A stretch of DNA of 64,000 bases, taken from the NCBI RefSeq assembly GCF_021347895.1, contig NC_067122.1, positions 38,348,215 through 38,412,214 on the forward strand, read 5' to 3'. Below are positions 9,601 to 20,258 of the stretch, piece after piece. This stretch comes from Acanthochromis polyacanthus. Taxonomy: Eukaryota > Chordata > Actinopteri > Pomacentridae. The position numbers and the translations under genes were made by a program. The notes below the pieces were generated by a model. It saw only the letters and a list, made by a program, of their open reading frames with translations. It was not told where the DNA came from and made no database searches. Every line of letters begins with the position of its first letter. Position 1 is the stretch's first letter.

Positions 9601-12438
9601 TTTTGATAAAGAAAGTTATATCTCAGAGAAGACTTGCTCCTTGGTATAATTCCCAGCTGCGGACTTTAAAGCAGCCATCCCGAAAGCTGGAAAGAAAGTG
9701 GTATTCCACTAATTCTGAGGAAGTGTATGTGGCTTGGAAAAATAGTCTAGTAATCTATAAAAAAGCTCTTCGTAATGCCAGGACAACTTATTATTCATCT
9801 TTAATAGAGGAGAACAAGAACAACCTCAGGTTTCTCTTTAGCACTGTAGCCAGGCTGACAAAGAGTCAGAGCTCTGTTGAACCTTGTATTCCTTTAGCTT
9901 TAACCAGTAACGACTTCATGAGCTTCTTTACACATAAAATAGTTATGATTAGAGATAAAATTAATCTGGCCCTTCCTACAAATGTCACAGATGCTTTTGA
10001 ATTGGCTGTTAGACCTGATGAATATTTAGAATTCTTCACTCCTATATGTCTCTCTGAACTAATTTCAACAGTTTCTACATCCAAACCATCAACATGTCTT
10101 TTAGATCCTATCCCAACTAGACTCTTCAAGGAGATTTTACCTTTAATTAATTCTTCAATGTTAGATCTGATTAATCTCTCTCTCGTAACAGACTATGTAC
10201 CACAGGCTTTTAAGGTTGCTGTCATCAAACCTTTGCTTAAAAAGTCCACTTTAGATCCAGATGTGTTAGCTAACTATAGACCAATATCCAACCTACCATT
10301 TCTCTCTAAAATTCTGGAAAGAACAGTTGTAAATCAATTATGTGAACACTTACAAAGGAATAATTTGTTTGAAATGTTTCAGTCAGGCTTCAGAGTGCAT
10401 CATAGCACAGAAACAGCTCTGGTGAAAGTTACTAATGACCTTCTCATAGCATCAGATAATGGACTAGTCTCTATACTTGTTTTGTTAGATCTTAGTGCAG
10501 CGTTTGACACAATCGACCACATAATTTTATTACAGCATCTAGAACATTCAATTGGCATTAAAGGGACAGCACTGGACTGGTTTAAATCCTACTTATCAGA
10601 TAGGTTCCAGTTTGTGCATGTCAACAATAACTCTTCTGAGCATACTAAAGTTAATCATGGAGTTCCTCAGGGTTCTGTCTTAGGACCGATACTTTTCACG
10701 TTATACATGCTTCCTTTAGGCAATATTATTAGGAAGCATTGTATTAACTTCCATTGTTATGCAGATGACACACAATTGTATTTATCTATGAAGCCAGATG
10801 AAACTGATCAGTTAGCTAGACTGCAAGATTGTCTTAAGGACATTAAAACCTGGATGACTTTTAACTTCCTACTGCTAAATTAAGACAAAACTGAAGTCAT
10901 TGTATTTGGCCCCAAACATCTTAGAAACTCGCTTTCAAAGCAAATAGTTACTCTGGATGGCATCACATTGGCCTCCAGTACTACTGTGAGGAATCTTGGA
11001 GTTATTTTTGACCAGGACATGTCCTTTAACTCGCACATAAAGCAAGTCTGTAGGACTTCCTTTTTTCACCTGCGTAATATTGTAAAAATCAGGAACATTC
11101 TGTCTCAGAGTGATGCAGAAAAATTAGTTCATGCTTTTGTTACTTCCAGGCTTGACTATTGCAATTCCTTATTATCGGGTTGTCCAAATAGCTCTCTCAA
11201 ACATCTACAGTTGATCCAAAACGCTGCTGCGAGAGTACTGACAGGAGTTAGCAAAAGAGATCATATTTCCCCTATATTTGCTTCTCTTCACTGGCTTCCT
11301 GTTAAATCCAGAATAGAATTTAAAATCCTTCTTCTGACATATAAAGCTCTTAATAACCAATCTCCATCATATCTTAAAGATCTGATAGTACCATATTATC
11401 CTAGTAGAACTCTTCGCTCTCAAACTGCAGGCTTACTTGTTGTTCCTAGAATTTCTAAAAGTAGAATGGGAGGCAGAGCCTTCAGTTATCAGCGCCTCTC
11501 CTGTGGAACCTGCTCCCAGTTTGGGTTTGGGAGGCAGACACCCTCTCTATTTTTAAGAACAGGCTTAAAACGTTCCTTTTTGACAAATCTTATAGTTGGG
11601 GCTGACTGGGTGACCCACAGGGGTTCGGCTTGTGTCTTCATTTGCACAGCTGACTCCCTCTTGGTCGTCCCTTCGTTCTGCCTCTAGTCATGCTGCTATA
11701 GGCCTAGGCTGCTGGGGGACTTCTCTTGATGCACTGAGCCCTTCTCTATCTACCTTTACATTTAATATGTATACCGTTATTGCAGTACATTCACTCTGTT
11801 TCCCCCTGTGCTATTTCTCCGAGTGTCCCTGGTCCCAGAGCTGGATGCTTCAGATCTGCGGTCGATGTTCCACCAACTGGTCCAGTCTCCATCATGTCCA
11901 CTGTGGGATGCTGCTGCTGACCTTCCTCCACCCCTCTGCTTCCAACTCCCCTTTTCCACCAGTCAACTCTGCATTGCCTTCACTATACTTGTTATGCTAA
12001 CTTACATACTGTTTGAATTTTACTGCTAGTTATATATGGAGTATGTTTAATGTCAGAGCCGTACATCATAAGAGTAAACTATGAGTCAGTTTTCAATGTT
12101 AGCTTATACTTTGTCTGTGTCACATATCCTGTCATGCATGTATCCAAATGTGTGTTGTGTTTTCCTTGCTTTCCCACCCCTCCCTCTTCTCCCATCCCTC
12201 CCCCTTGCCCTCCTCTGTCCCTCTCAACCCGCCCGGCCAGCAGGCAGATGGGTCGCCCCTATATAGAGCCGGGTTCTGCTCGAGGTTTCTTCCCTGTTAA
12301 AAGGGTGTTTTCCTTGCCACTGTCGCCTTTGGGCTTGCTCTGGGGGTCAGGCATATGGGTTCTGTAAAGCGTCTTGAGATGATTTGACTGTAATTGACGC
12401 TATATAAATAAAATTGAATTGAATTGAATTGAATTGAA
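9601..12438 (+). mobile_element. CR1/L2-group LINE (Rex1/Babar- or Maui-like), 5'-truncated
   Basis: A reverse-transcriptase reading frame, a 3' untranslated region and a tandem GAATT tail ending at about 12438 (the tail reads 'ataaataaaattgaattgaa'). The endonuclease part is missing, as in most 5'-truncated LINE insertions. The pre-tail 'gcgtcttgagatgatttg' and 'gacgctatataaata' is, from memory, shared by a large fish LINE family. The insertion point splits a Tc1 element; any TSD is too short or obscured by the tail repeats. Confidence 0.85.
9603..11590 (+). pseudogene. CR1/L2-group reverse transcriptase, one stop and one frameshift
   Basis: The frame runs from 9603 to a premature TAA at 10881-10883, then continues in the same frame to about 11485. 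Motifs in order: [63 protein letters not shown], catalytic YADD at 10758-10769, NLGVIFDQDMSF, SRLDYCNSLLSG and ASLHWLPVKSRIEFKILLLT. After FSYQ at about 11489 the frame shifts by one base and the usual ending (LPVWVWEADTLSIFKNRLK) follows. The endonuclease domain is missing. Target-primed reverse transcription would be its family role; this copy is dead. Confidence 0.9.
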
Positions 12439-12512
12439 TGCCTTTAGTAAGAATTTACAATGAAGAAAAGCCATTGACTGTGAAGGTGTGTCCTAACTTT
12501 TAAATGATGGTG

Positions 12513-14055
12513 TACATACACACAAAAACCCACAAACTCAAACCCACAGCAGCAGCAGACTCTTGGCTCAGTTGTGTGTCACCGGCTGCTCTCTCAGCGG
12601 TTCAAGTCGGTGTCGCTCCAAAAAGCATCTTGGCTCTACATTTGTAAACCATCGAATTCTCTTTCTCATTGTTGACAGAAACATCACTTTTGTTGAAACA
12701 CCAAACAGGGATTTGAAGCGTGTCAAATATTGACTAAGACAGAGCAAGAAGAGATGGAGGGAAGCGTTCATCTGACACGAGGCAGCGGATTACAGGGAGG
12801 AAGACCACCTGTGTGTGAGCAACTGTTTCTGTGGCTTTATCTAGATGATGATACTAGATGATGTTAAAAGACACTTTAGCAAACAGAAGCACCTCAGCTT
12901 TATCTCGCAAGTGAGGCAGCCTGCAGCCGGCTGATGGTTAGTAATTGTAATGACTCACAGCTGAACCTGTCTGCATCAGCTGTTTAGCTGAGGAGATGTT
13001 TAACAGAAGGGACGCACCTTCAGCAGACTGAGGAAACTTTAGTTTAGGTCTGTGATGACCTTCAGTAGATCAAGATGGAAAGTTTCTCCTCAGAGCTGAT
13101 TTGATTTGTGATATTTTCATACTTAGCATAATGTTATTTGGATTTGATAGCAGCTTGTAAAGGTAAACATATAATTCACTCTAATTAAACTCAGCGTGAT
13201 GCATATGACTTTAGGCTGCTCACATTCTAAAACCCCCCCATGAACTCTTCTATCAACTTTCACAGTACATTTTGATTAGAAAAAAAAGCCAATTAGATCT
13301 AAAGCAACTGATTATTTTTTGTCTTGCATTGGCTTACTATACTTTCTATTACAGCATTTCTTTGTAATCTGCCAAACATATAGATCTACAGGTGTGTCCA
13401 CATGAACACAAACTTTCTGCATCTGATTGAAAGAATCCCCTGAAAGAATGGGGTGCTCTTTGCTCAGTTTCAGTATTTTAAGATGACCAGACTTAGAAAA
13501 CATGGCATTTTAGATCCACAGTACCTACTTTTTCTGTCATAGTGTTTCTACTTTTTAGCTGTAGTGAGAACAAATCATCATCTAGTATCTTATCAAACTT
13601 TGCTTATTGGTGGTAACTGCAGCCGAGCGGGCTGGATCCGGCGTGATCAATCGGGACGCACATAATATCATTGGTACAGGTAATGGGCTTTTCCCCCTTC
13701 CCTTTTATGTGATGTGCAGCGCATTTAGTGACACCCTGCTTTACTTTGTTTAGTGATGCTGGGAGACGGGTCGCTCCGTTCAGCGTGCCGTGGGTGCTTC
13801 TGTGACGACGGGGTAAGCTATGCGGTCCGCATTATGTGATCTGATGTGTTAACTGGTCCCTGATTTTGTGTGGTTGCTGCAGTTTATTTGCTGCTGCTGT
13901 CATTGGATCTCCTCCGCCTGCATTGCTTCTACGCTGCGCCACAGCTAACTGGGTATGTATCACTCAATGAGGAAGTGATTAATGAAGTCCAGGTGAAGTT
14001 ATTTAATGACAATTCTGCTTAATTGTCTACCTGCAATGGCTGCTGCGGCGGCAGC
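12513..14055. other. No gene recognised
   Basis: No supported reading frame or known repeat. The GC content rises from about 13.6 kb towards the CpG-rich segment at 14.04-14.16 kb, which may already belong to the foldback-type element that follows. Confidence 0.5.
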
Positions 14056-14343
14056 CGCAAACGCCGATGGACAGCTTAAATCGTCATGAATCCGCCGAAT
14101 TTGCATAGGAACTTAAAGAATGTCCGGTGGCCGAAGCGGCGGCCGCGGCGGCGGCCGCAAACGCCGATGGACAGCTTAGATCATCATGAATCCGCCGGTA
14201 TAAACCACTTTCAGATGTGATTACCACAGCGGGTTTCGCTCGTGGTGAGCGGCACGAAAAACATGACGACATCGTGTTGGTGCGCACAAAACCGAAACAA
14301 AAACTGACGTGACAGTTTCACGAATCCCCGTGAGACCGGGCTG
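14056..14343 (+). mobile_element. Half of a foldback DNA element (right arm only)
   Basis: Positions 14243-14343 match the right terminal arm of the complete element at 39330-39881 (for example ggtgagcggcacgaaaaaca). Immediately inside lies the shared core ('atgaatccgccggtataaac') at about 14160-14235. Part of the core is also present a second time at 14056-14095, separated by a GCGGC-rich stretch. No left arm is visible upstream, so this copy is truncated or its left arm has been replaced. Confidence 0.75.
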
Positions 14344-14846
14344 CTAGATATGGAGATGAATGGACTGAAAACAACACAATTTTCAAATACAAGAAGGAAA
14401 AAACTTTGTCATTCAAATGAGACAGATGTAGGACTAGCGGCAATGGTATGCAGAATTATGGACCCCACGCCCCTATTTTCATTTAATATTTTTATACAGT
14501 TATTTTGTATGTTTATATGTTCTTGATCAGAAATCACTTCAGCAAATGCAACTAGTGTAAACATGAAGGTCCAACTTCAATTTTCCACTAGAAATTAAGA
14601 CGGGCACGGACGATAGATAAAGGGGGTCCTTTATTGGGGTACAACGTACGGGCACACATATGTCAATGAGCAGACCGAGCAGGAAATGTGACAGTAGCTA
14701 GGCGAACGTGTCTGTATTCTTTTGCATCTGTATCTGAAGAGATAAGATGCATTAAAGGAACTTCAAACTCATGCATGTTTGGAGCCCTTTTCTGTCTGAG
14801 TGTGCAACACAGACACATTGCGTGTTCATCAGTGCTCACAATAAAC

Positions 14847-15030
14847 TAATAGTTTACAATTCCTATTGTCTTACCAGCAAATATCTGCAGGCAAGACAAA
14901 ACTACGTTCATTATTTTTAGTTTCTATAGCCAAGCTTGCAGCTGACAAAAAACTGAAAGGATGAAATAATGTTCAGCAAAATAATAAAAGGTCTCTTGAA
15001 TATAAAAAATGTAGTTTGAATAGTTTTTTC
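14847..15030 (+). repeat. Unclassified dispersed repeat, copy A
   Basis: About 180 bp that recurs, diverged but colinear, at 25246-25440. Shared blocks include 'agtttacaattcctatt', 'taccagcaaatatctgc', 'ttcattatttttag' and 'aataatgttcagcaaaa'. No coding capacity and no clear ends. Confidence 0.7.
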
Positions 15031-16814
15031 ATGCAGCAATAGATCTAGGAGGACAGATTTTTACAGTATATTGCAACAGTGTACATATTTTCAGTAGAGT
15101 TATAGTTTATAAGACACTCCATTACAGGGAAATTAATGACACCTACACAGCACCTCCATAAAACTAAAGTTCTGTTTTGTTGAGTGCAAAACAAGGTGAA
15201 CTTGGAAACGCAGTTTGTGCTAGCAGCAATAATCTTTCCATTAGATTTAAAAGCTTATTTACTGGCAGCAGAACGCTCTGCTGTTATTGCTATTGCAAAT
15301 CAAGCATAGAGAAGCATCACGAATTCTTGATATTTGCTCACAAAGCAATGTCGAAAATGTGGATATCTATATTCATGCGAGTTCTCTGTAAGGGCAAAAA
15401 ATGCTGGACTTCAGAAATTAAAGTAAGAGGTTAGAATTGGGTTAAGGGGAAGGTTAAGGCCTGGAGAATGGATTATGCCAATGAGAGTTCGTACAAGAGT
15501 AGGAAGACCAGGATGTGTGTGTGCCACTGATGACGTCACAAAGACTTTAAATACAGCACAGATAGGAACATTTCTTGTACTATACAAAAGTCAGAGCAAC
15601 AGCTGTTGTTTTTTAAACAATCTACAACAGACAACGAACGACGACAATCATCCACAAACGCTTTAAAGTACAGGCAATTTCCGCCCGAAATTTCTACTGA
15701 AGATCTACAGAAAGTAAATTGAATGCTGTTCTTGAACTGTTTGGAGTACATGCATGGTTGGGGTCTCATTTGAAAGCTGACAACCTGAATTTTCACCCAG
15801 TGCAGTCAGAATTACTCTAGGTGCTACTGGCACAGAGTATTTCATGTTGGCACACACTGAATTAGGATGAATTTTTTTCTCGCCTACATTTTTTCCTTAA
15901 TAAAACACCTGAAAATCAGTGTGGCAGCACTGTAAGAGCTTGAAAACACAATATTGCAAAAGCCTGGGGTCTTACATAGTTCAGGTCAAAATTTCAGAGC
16001 AATACTACAAGAAATGAGTGTTTCACACATGTATTTGTACTGATATGTCCCACCCCTGTCAATTTTGGACACCCTCTGTACATCTTCTGCACACCCTGGG
16101 CAAAAATGGTATATGTTCGTTTTCAGCCCATTTTCGCATTATTTTCACTCCAAAAACTCATAAAGAACTCAAAAAATCACTTCAGATAGGCTTCAGTGTC
16201 GATCAGACACACAGATTGAGAGGAATACAGAGAAACAGCAGGTGGAGCCCGGAGCACACGTCTGAGAAATGACATAAACCCGCTAGCAGAAGCGGGATTT
16301 ATATTCAAGCCATTCAGCAAGCTTATTGGCTACCACGCCTGTCAATCTAACGTTTCCTCCGACATGATTTGCTGAGAAGTAAGTCAGTCAGTGATGTAGT
16401 CCAAATGTGTTAGTCTCGGCCACGGTTGGCTGTTTCGCCCTGGTAGGCGGAAATGAGTCACTTGATTGGTTGAAGTTCGGTTTGAAGCGGAAGTGAAGCC
16501 TTCAGTATCCATTTTGAATGCCGAACGAAGGAAATATAAGCATATTTGATAAACTTATTTACAAAAATGCAGTGAATATGAAACGCACAGCGCCACCCCG
16601 CGCCACGTGGCCGCGCACGGAGCCGATCGCTTTCTGGATTTTTGACTTATTTCGAGACATGTTTTGGATTGTTTTCTCTGGATGGCTAAGCTTGGGTTCT
16701 GGCCGGTTTTTGTGGATTATCTTCATTTTACCAGGAACGAGCGACCAAAGAGCGTCCAACGGTGAGCTGTACACCTTTACGTGATTTGTTGTTTGTTGGA
16801 CAAATGTGTTTATA
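15031..16814. other. No gene recognised
   Basis: Several short frames without motifs. A degenerate GGTTA-type tract lies at about 15428-15460. From about 16.3 kb the sequence becomes CpG-richer and leads into the core segment at 16815, so part of this may be an unrecognised transposon leader. Confidence 0.4.
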
Positions 16815-16905
16815 TTACCCGCTGTGGTAATCACATCTGAAAGTGGTTTATACCGGCGGATTCATGAGAATCTCAGCTTTCTATGTGTGTATAGTGTTTG
16901 TATAA
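16815..16905 (-). repeat. Isolated copy of the shared core segment
   Basis: On the minus strand this reads 'caaacactata ... gagattctcatgaatccgcc ggtataaaccac tttcagatgtgattaccac'. It matches the loop of the giant palindrome at about 43871-43930 and the inner parts of the foldback elements at 14.2 and 39.7 kb. No terminal arms are recognised around it. Confidence 0.8.
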
Positions 16906-17380
16906 TCGTGTTTGCAGTGTCGTTCTATTTTGAAAAATGCTTATGCAGATATCAAAACGGCCCGCCCGTCACTATAGTTCACTATAGATCCAACCAACAA
17001 CCACAGACTAGTGCTTTTTATCACTTGTGTATTTCACTACTTCAGTTTCCACAAGAACAGCTCAGAAAAATCAACCTGAATGCAAAGTGGGACTCACCCT
17101 CAGCCCTGAACAGGTTGCTGCCTTAAAGGCAAAGACAACATGGGCAGACAGCTGGAAGCAAATGATGCGGAGCTGCAGGAGCTTTGTCTCAAATAGACAA
17201 ATAGTCCATGGGCCAGACCAGGCATTGGTACCATCTCAGGTGACCAAACCAAAGTGGTACTAAAATGTACATTGGGTTAATATAAGTACATTAAGATGTG
17301 ATAGCCTTTCCACATTAGCAGCTTAATCACTTTTTTTTAAACCCTCACATTTGCCATAACCACAGTATTGCACAATGCAT

Positions 17381-17539
17381 TTAACCTTCTGAGGCCCACA
17401 GTTGCAAAATTGCAACGTATGTTTAAAGCTGTCCAGTTGTCCAGCTGTGCCTATTTCTGACTGAATGTAGACAAACACTACATATCCCAGCACCCCACAC
17501 TCTGAGCTGCAAAATTGCTACATTTTCGGTGGGAAAATA
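17381..17539. mobile_element. Possible TTAA-type element end
   Basis: Starts with TTAA followed by ccttctgaggcccac and a perfect palindrome gttgcaaaattgcaac at 17401-17416. This resembles the end of the next element, which has TTAA, a short CCCTTTAA terminus and the palindrome gtcgcaatattgcgac at 17560-17575. An inverted near-match, gttgcaattttgcac, lies at 20053-20067. No matching right terminus was found, so this is tentative. Confidence 0.4.
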
Positions 17540-18554
17540 TTAACCCTTTAAGCGCCAAAGTCGCAATATTGCGACAAGCAACATTTCTGAACATAACAAG
17601 CCACAGCTTCAAATACAGAGCCTCATGCAGTTACTACTTTATACCAGGAGATGGCGGACATCTGGAACTTCAATCTGAGCATCATTTGTGGGCGTGTTTT
17701 CATTCAAAGTTTAGGAGTTTGTCGAGTTTGAAAACCGAGGAGACGAGACTCGTCGTCGGAGCGTATCAGAGTGCAAGACGGCGAATTTTAGAGCGAGAAA
17801 ACTCACCATACAGAGAGGTCTGGTCAACGCTGACAAAGTACTTAGTCAAATAATGGTTTACTGAGATTCTGAAGAGGAATATTCACCCTCTCATGAAGAT
17901 GTTCAGTCGTCCAGTGAGACAGAAAGTGCCGCTGCGTCTGTGCGTAACGGCAGCGGGTCGGTGTGCCATGACAGTCCACAAGCAGCACATACTGGAGCCG
18001 ATGCTTTGCTTCACCGGGTCCGGAGTGGCAGGAGGGGACGTGGTGGGTGTAGCAGGGGTGGTCAGAACACTGCTAATGATGAGGGGGATAGCGGGGGTTG
18101 AAAAAAAACGCAGAAATAGCAGCAGACACGGGAGAAAATGCACTGATAATAACAGTGGAGGCTGCAGTGGCGTTCACGGCCCGTCGTAAATGACGATGAT
18201 GATGGCTGGGTTTGCTTGACAGATGAGGAAGAGTTTCAGAAGTGGATCAGACATTTTGATAAGCCTGTTGGGTATCGTGGAGACAGGGATCTGACAAATT
18301 CTGAGCCAAGAAAAGCCATCTTGATCGATAAACATCCATAAAGTTATCTAATCCATATGTCCGCCGCCTGGTGACATATAATATGCAAATTAGATGAGTG
18401 AATTTACTCCCATCATAAACTTTGGGTCATACTGATAATTTTTCTCATTTACAGTTTGCCTTTATCTCTAACCATTTTTAAGTTACAACCTTTACAAAAA
18501 ATGACATCAAAACTGAATATTTTATTGAAAAAACTCTGGTGCCTAAAGGGTTAA
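17540..18554 (+). mobile_element. Internally deleted TTAA-site (piggyBac-like) element
   Basis: TTAA at 17540-17543 and 18551-18554 flank inverted termini ccctttaagcgcca and tggtgcctaaaggg. Just inside the left end is a 16-bp palindrome (17560-17575). TTAA duplication with short CCC-starting inverted repeats is the piggyBac signature. The 1.0-kb length and a broken acidic N-terminal frame show that most of the transposase has been deleted. The superfamily call is inference from TSD, ends and the acidic leader. Confidence 0.75.
17853..18345 (+). pseudogene. Remnant of piggyBac-like transposase N-terminus
   Basis: Between about 17856 and 18340 a broken frame encodes an acidic, Ser-rich stretch (DSEEEYSPSHEDVQSSSETE), a Gly/Arg-rich segment, and after several stops a second acidic part (WVCLTDEEEFQKWIRHFDKP). 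An acidic disordered leader is usual for piggyBac-type transposases. The DDD catalytic core and the Cys-rich C-terminus are absent. Position inside a TTAA-flanked element supports the call, but no diagnostic catalytic motif survives. Confidence 0.5.
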
Positions 18555-18842
18555 TACAATAAGTTACACCATATTCCAAGTTCAAGCAACATGGCTGTCT
18601 TCCACTGACCCTCCATCTCTCTCTTCTGGAACGATTTCAATAATTTTCCAAGTAAGTTTTTGACCTGTAGTATTTTTTCTTCATCCTAAAGATGTTTAGT
18701 GATAGAAAACTCACATTATTTTTGTTAAAAGGATAATACTTGTGATTTTTAGGGATTTCATTAAATAGTACAAAAATGCCACATGCAGTGCCATCACTGG
18801 GTCAAGAGTAAATTCATCAGTTGTGCCATATATGACAATATA

Positions 18843-19567
18843 CAGTGGGTACAGAAAGTATTCAGACCCCTTGAAATTTTCACTCTCTGTGTCATTGCAG
18901 CCATTTGCCAAAATCAAAAAAGTTCATTTTATTTCTCATTAATGTACACTCAGCACCCCATCTTGACAGAAAAAAACAGAAATGTAGAATTTTTTGCAAA
19001 TTTATTAAAAAAGAAAAACTGAAATATCACATGATCATAAGTATTCAGACCCTGCTAAATTGGGTTTAGGTCAGGGGGGGCGGTGGCGCAGCGACTTCCA
19101 ATCGCTGGGCCGTTTACAATCGTCGTTAACAAGCTATCGTTAACGTCGTTACCATCGCACGGGAGTATCAGCGACAATAAAGTGTTCAAACTTATGAAAT
19201 CGGCGTTCAAATAAATGAAATCAGCGGAAATCCGCGGATGCGCAGTAAAAATCACATCCCTGAAACACAGCTGGACTCCAATAAAGAAGCAGAACCATCT
19301 TGAGGAGGATCAGAAGAAATGGACAGCATGTGAGTTAAATATGAATGTTGCTGCAAAGGGTCTGAATACTTCTGACCATGTGATATTTCAGTTTTTCTTT
19401 TTAATAAATTTGCAAAAATTTATATATTTCTTTTTTTTTCTGTCAAGATGGGGTGCTGTGTGTACATTAATGAGAAATAAAATGAACTTTTTTGATTTTG
19501 GCAAATGGCTGCAGTGACACAGAGAGTGAAAAATTTCAAGGGGTCTGAATACTTTCTGCACCCACTG
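18843..19567. mobile_element. Non-autonomous Tc1-like element, TA target
   Basis: Inverted terminal repeats of about 200 bp: left 18843-19050 and right 19361-19567 (ends cagtgggtacagaaagtatt and tactttctgcacccactg). TA dinucleotides flank both ends (18841-18842 and 19568-19569). No transposase is left; the middle is about 300 bp. Long TIRs, a TA target and a CAGTGGG terminus fit Tc1-like elements. The middle carries a CpG-containing insert at about 19074-19250 of unknown type. Confidence 0.85.
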
Positions 19568-19578
19568 TACAGTGTCTA

Positions 19579-19580
<2 letters not shown>

Positions 19581-19633
<53 letters not shown>
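19581..19633. repeat. (GT)n microsatellite
   Basis: A continuous GT tract of about 53 bp between the Tc1-like right end and the outer inverted-repeat copy. Confidence 0.97.
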
Positions 19634-19634
<1 letters not shown>

Positions 19635-19698
19635 ACAGTATAGATACTGTATATTGCCATAGGTGGCACAACTGATGAATTTACTAATGTCATCGGTA

Positions 19699-19710
19699 AA
19701 TATATATATG

Positions 19711-19779
<69 letters not shown>
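19699..19779. repeat. (TA)n microsatellite
   Basis: About 80 bp of almost pure TA, with two interruptions (ATG, CAT) near its left end. Confidence 0.97.
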
Positions 19780-19781
<2 letters not shown>

Positions 19782-20243
19782 CAATTCTACTTTTGCAAGT
19801 TCAATAGATAAAACAAAGTTGTAATAACATCATTTTCTTATTTTTTGTTGTGTGGAAGTGCATTTGTGGATTGCAATTACAGTTTTTACTTGTAAAATTA
19901 GTTTGCATTTTATTGAGCCGTATTCAACAATTTAATATCAATACAATTCATTTTAAGAAGCATATTTTGATACTATTGAAACATCTATGCCTATTCATTT
20001 ATAGACTTTGTTAGAAAAACAGTGGTAATATTTGCACACATCAAGACCCACTGTTGCAATTTTGCACTGTTTTCACAAACTCCTGAAAAATCCAAAATTA
20101 AAGAAGTCTCATTATTTTCTTGATTAGAGGCATGCTTAAACAGTTTAAAAGGGAAAACATTTTTTTTAGATATAACATTTTGTTATTTTTTTAACAATAC
20201 TCTCAGAATTTTTCAATAATTTTGCTGCTTCTTCATTGGACGT
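19780..20243. other. No gene recognised
   Basis: AT-rich. It contains the inverted near-palindrome gttgcaattttgcac (20053-20067), which echoes the TTAA-element ends at 17.4-17.6 kb. Nothing else is supported. Confidence 0.5.
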
Positions 20244-20258
20244 TTCTAACATCCTGAG

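Larger units (their letters stand above)
9236..12512 (+). mobile_element. Tc1-like transposon, 5'-truncated, split by a LINE
   Basis: The left part (9236-9600) encodes the C-terminal third of a Tc1/mariner transposase and runs into its 3' flank ('ctacataattccatatattt'). The matching remainder of a Tc1 3' end ('gcctttagtaagaatttaca' and 'gaaggtgtgtcctaactttt') resumes at about 12439-12512. Between them lies a CR1/L2-group LINE. The two halves together read like a typical fish Tc1 3' region, so the LINE landed inside an already inserted Tc1. The 5' half of the Tc1 is missing. Confidence 0.82.
18807..19690. repeat. Outer inverted repeat around the Tc1-like element
   Basis: The left flank (18807-18848, 'gtaaattcatcagttgtgcc ... 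caatatacagt') is repeated inverted on the right (about 19647-19690). A GT microsatellite lies between the Tc1 right end and the right copy. Either the true TIRs extend beyond the apparent Tc1 ends or a Tc1 element jumped into the middle of an older palindrome. Confidence 0.75.

Noticed and set aside
17027..17263. 78-codon frame with LTLSPEQVAALKAKTTWADSWK
   Set aside because: Could be a small exon, but no splice sites, neighbours or family I recognise support it.
19074..19258. Possible small hAT element (starts caggggggg, ends catccctg) inside the Tc1-like MITE
   Set aside because: The flanking 8-mers do not match, and the inner sequence has no inverted arms. It stays an unexplained insert.
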